Shown in pieces: positions 63,167 through 64,000 of a DNA stretch of 64,000 bases. The stretch is from Rhodococcus ruber NBRC 15591. Its GTDB lineage: Bacteria; Actinomycetota; Actinomycetes; Mycobacteriales; Mycobacteriaceae. The first letter of the stretch is position 1, and the number at the start of each line of letters is the position of its first letter. Below the pieces are notes generated by a model. The model saw only the letters and a program-made list of their open reading frames with translations. It was not told where the DNA came from and made no database searches. Both the position numbers and the translations under genes were made by a program. The stretch covers positions 1 to 64,000 of the forward strand of contig NZ_BCXE01000014.1 of NCBI RefSeq assembly GCF_001894945.1, read 5' to 3'.

Positions 63167-63622
63167 CTACCGGTGTGACCCGGCCCCGCCCAGGCGCTGG
63201 GGTCCCGGGCCCCGGGCGCCCAGCACATCGCCGGGGTTGGCCAACGGGCACGACGCCAGGCTCAGGCAACCGCACCCGATGCACTCGGTGAAACTGTCCC
63301 GCAGGGCGGTGAGGGCCTCGATCCGCTCGGTGAGCCGGTCGTGCCACTGCCGCGACAACCGCGCCCAGTCCGCCGCGGTGGGCACCCGGCTGTCCGGCAG
63401 CGAATCGAGCGCCTCCCGGATCTCGTCGAGGGAGACCCCCACGCCCTGCGCGACCCGGATGAAGGCCAGGCGACGGAGCGTGTCGCGCCGGTAGGTGCGC
63501 CGGTTCCCCGAGGTGCGTCTGCTCTCGATCAGGCCGCGGGCCTCGTAGTAGTGCAGCGCGGACACCGCCACCCCCGACCGGGACGACAGCTCGCCCGGGG
63601 TCAACCACACGTTCGGCGGCAT
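63167..63622 (-). CDS. soxR: SoxR-like redox-sensing MerR regulator
   Basis: 151 residues; ATG with GGGAGGA upstream. MerR helix-turn-helix at 8-40 (LTPGELSSRSGVAVSALHYYEARGLI), then a dimer coiled coil. The [2Fe-2S] cluster ligands are Cys114, Cys117, Cys119 and Cys125 (C-x2-C-x-C-x5-C). Senses redox-cycling compounds or nitric oxide and activates defence genes; in actinobacteria it often responds to endogenous pigments. Its target is not evident in this window. Confidence 0.92.
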   Translation of the reverse strand: MPPNVWLTPGELSSRSGVAVSALHYYEARGLIESRRTSGNRRTYRRDTLRRLAFIRVAQGVGVSLDEIREALDSLPDSRVPTAADWARLSRQWHDRLTERIEALTALRDSFTECIGCGCLSLASCPLANPGDVLGARGPGPQRLGGAGSHR

Positions 63623-64000
63623 CGCCGTTCCTCCCGAATCCGGGGCCGGCCCCACGGACCTGCCGTTCGTCGAACCGACTGTACGACGAGGGGAGCGGGC
63701 CGGCGACGTCGCCGATCCACCCGTCGAGGGGGAGGTGGTGGTGGTGGTGTGCGACGGCCCCCGCCGGGACATCGCGGGCGGCGTGGGCGCGGCGGTCCGG
63801 GGGCCGGGGGCGGGGAACGAATCGGGGCGTGCTGAGGCCCGGCGTTGGCGGCGGCGTCGTGCCGGGAATGCGCGCATGCTCGCGCGCCGTGGGCGTGTGA
63901 TGGATAACGGTGATTATCCATCAGTATTGTTATCAGCAATAGGTGATTGGGTCCGCACGGGAGTGCTCGACGGGGAGAGGGCCTCGTCCGGCCCACGCAG
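63623..64000. other. 378-base right-edge region, no gene seen
   Basis: The left 270 bases are GC-rich and non-coding, with a TGG-repeat near 63735. The right part from about 63895 becomes AT-rich and contains two operator-like inverted repeats. It looks like a promoter region for a gene beyond the window. Confidence 0.5.
63898..63923. promoter_or_regulatory. 26-bp perfect palindrome (operator candidate)
   Basis: TGATGGATAA-N6-TTATCCATCA with perfect 10-bp arms. A second inverted repeat, TATTG-N7-CAATA (63925-63941), follows immediately. The size and symmetry fit a dimeric repressor site of the MarR/TetR/GntR kind; the regulator is not in view. Confidence 0.65.

Noticed and set aside
63601-63996. 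Gene on the - strand at the right edge
   Set aside because: Low-complexity Pro/Arg/His translation that overlaps the soxR start region and the palindrome.

Overview
The window is GC-rich DNA from a mycolic-acid-forming actinobacterium, most likely Rhodococcus or a close Nocardiaceae relative. The reasons are very high GC, many GTG starts with 4-base GTGA stop/start overlaps, and gene order that matches two separated blocks of the Mycobacterium tuberculosis chromosome (the Rv1691-Rv1713 and Rv1822-Rv1854 neighbourhoods), as remembered rather than searched. The genus call is inference.

Left block (1-17.7 kb, all + strand): a TPR protein with a long Arg/Gly/Asp-rich head, a HAD phosphatase, a small conserved protein, tlyA, nadK, recN, steA, steB, pyrG, a Nudix hydrolase, xerD, a ParA-type ATPase, scpA, scpB, an rluB-type pseudouridine synthase, cmk and der, then tRNA-Pro(GGG). 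This is a housekeeping run for NAD(P), CTP/CMP metabolism, DNA repair, chromosome condensation and ribosome maturation.

Insertion zone (17.6-24.9 kb): the 3' part of tRNA-Pro is repeated exactly (41 bp) 1.22 kb downstream. This brackets a tiny genomic island that carries an MNT antitoxin and a frameshifted HEPN toxin. Beyond it lie a bifunctional AdhE-type aldehyde/alcohol dehydrogenase overlapping a SRPBCC-fold gene, and a convergent MoxR ATPase/VWA pair.

Second conserved block (24.9-40 kb): CoA-type Nudix, CDP-alcohol phosphatidyltransferase, DUF881/sbp/DUF881 membrane proteins, gcvH, garA, ftsR-like MerR, bifunctional nuclease, a second MerR, a tandem glycine riboswitch and gcvP. Leftward from there come a metallophosphoesterase, a VWA lipoprotein-like protein and glcB (malate synthase G). 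Glycine cleavage, the GarA switch over 2-oxoglutarate metabolism and malate synthase are linked parts of central carbon/nitrogen metabolism.

Accessory cassette (40.2-47.4 kb, - strand): a flavin monooxygenase-like protein, a BBE-type FAD oxidase, a 1037-residue AfsR/BTAD-type regulator and an uncharacterised protein. A decayed C-terminal fragment of a paralogue of that last protein lies at 40.2 kb, at the other end of the cassette.

Right part (47.4-64 kb): two CBS/DUF21 membrane proteins, guaB1, a DMT permease, gnd, an M56 peptidase/BlaI pair with a clear BlaI-type palindrome, and an iron-siderophore ABC system whose first permease carries an N-terminal RDD domain. The divergent promoter of that system holds two IdeR/DtxR-like boxes. 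It is followed by an iron-utilisation protein, a third IdeR-like box, a thioesterase, ndh, a tyrosine recombinase and a SoxR-like regulator. No CRISPR array, rRNA or insertion sequence was seen.
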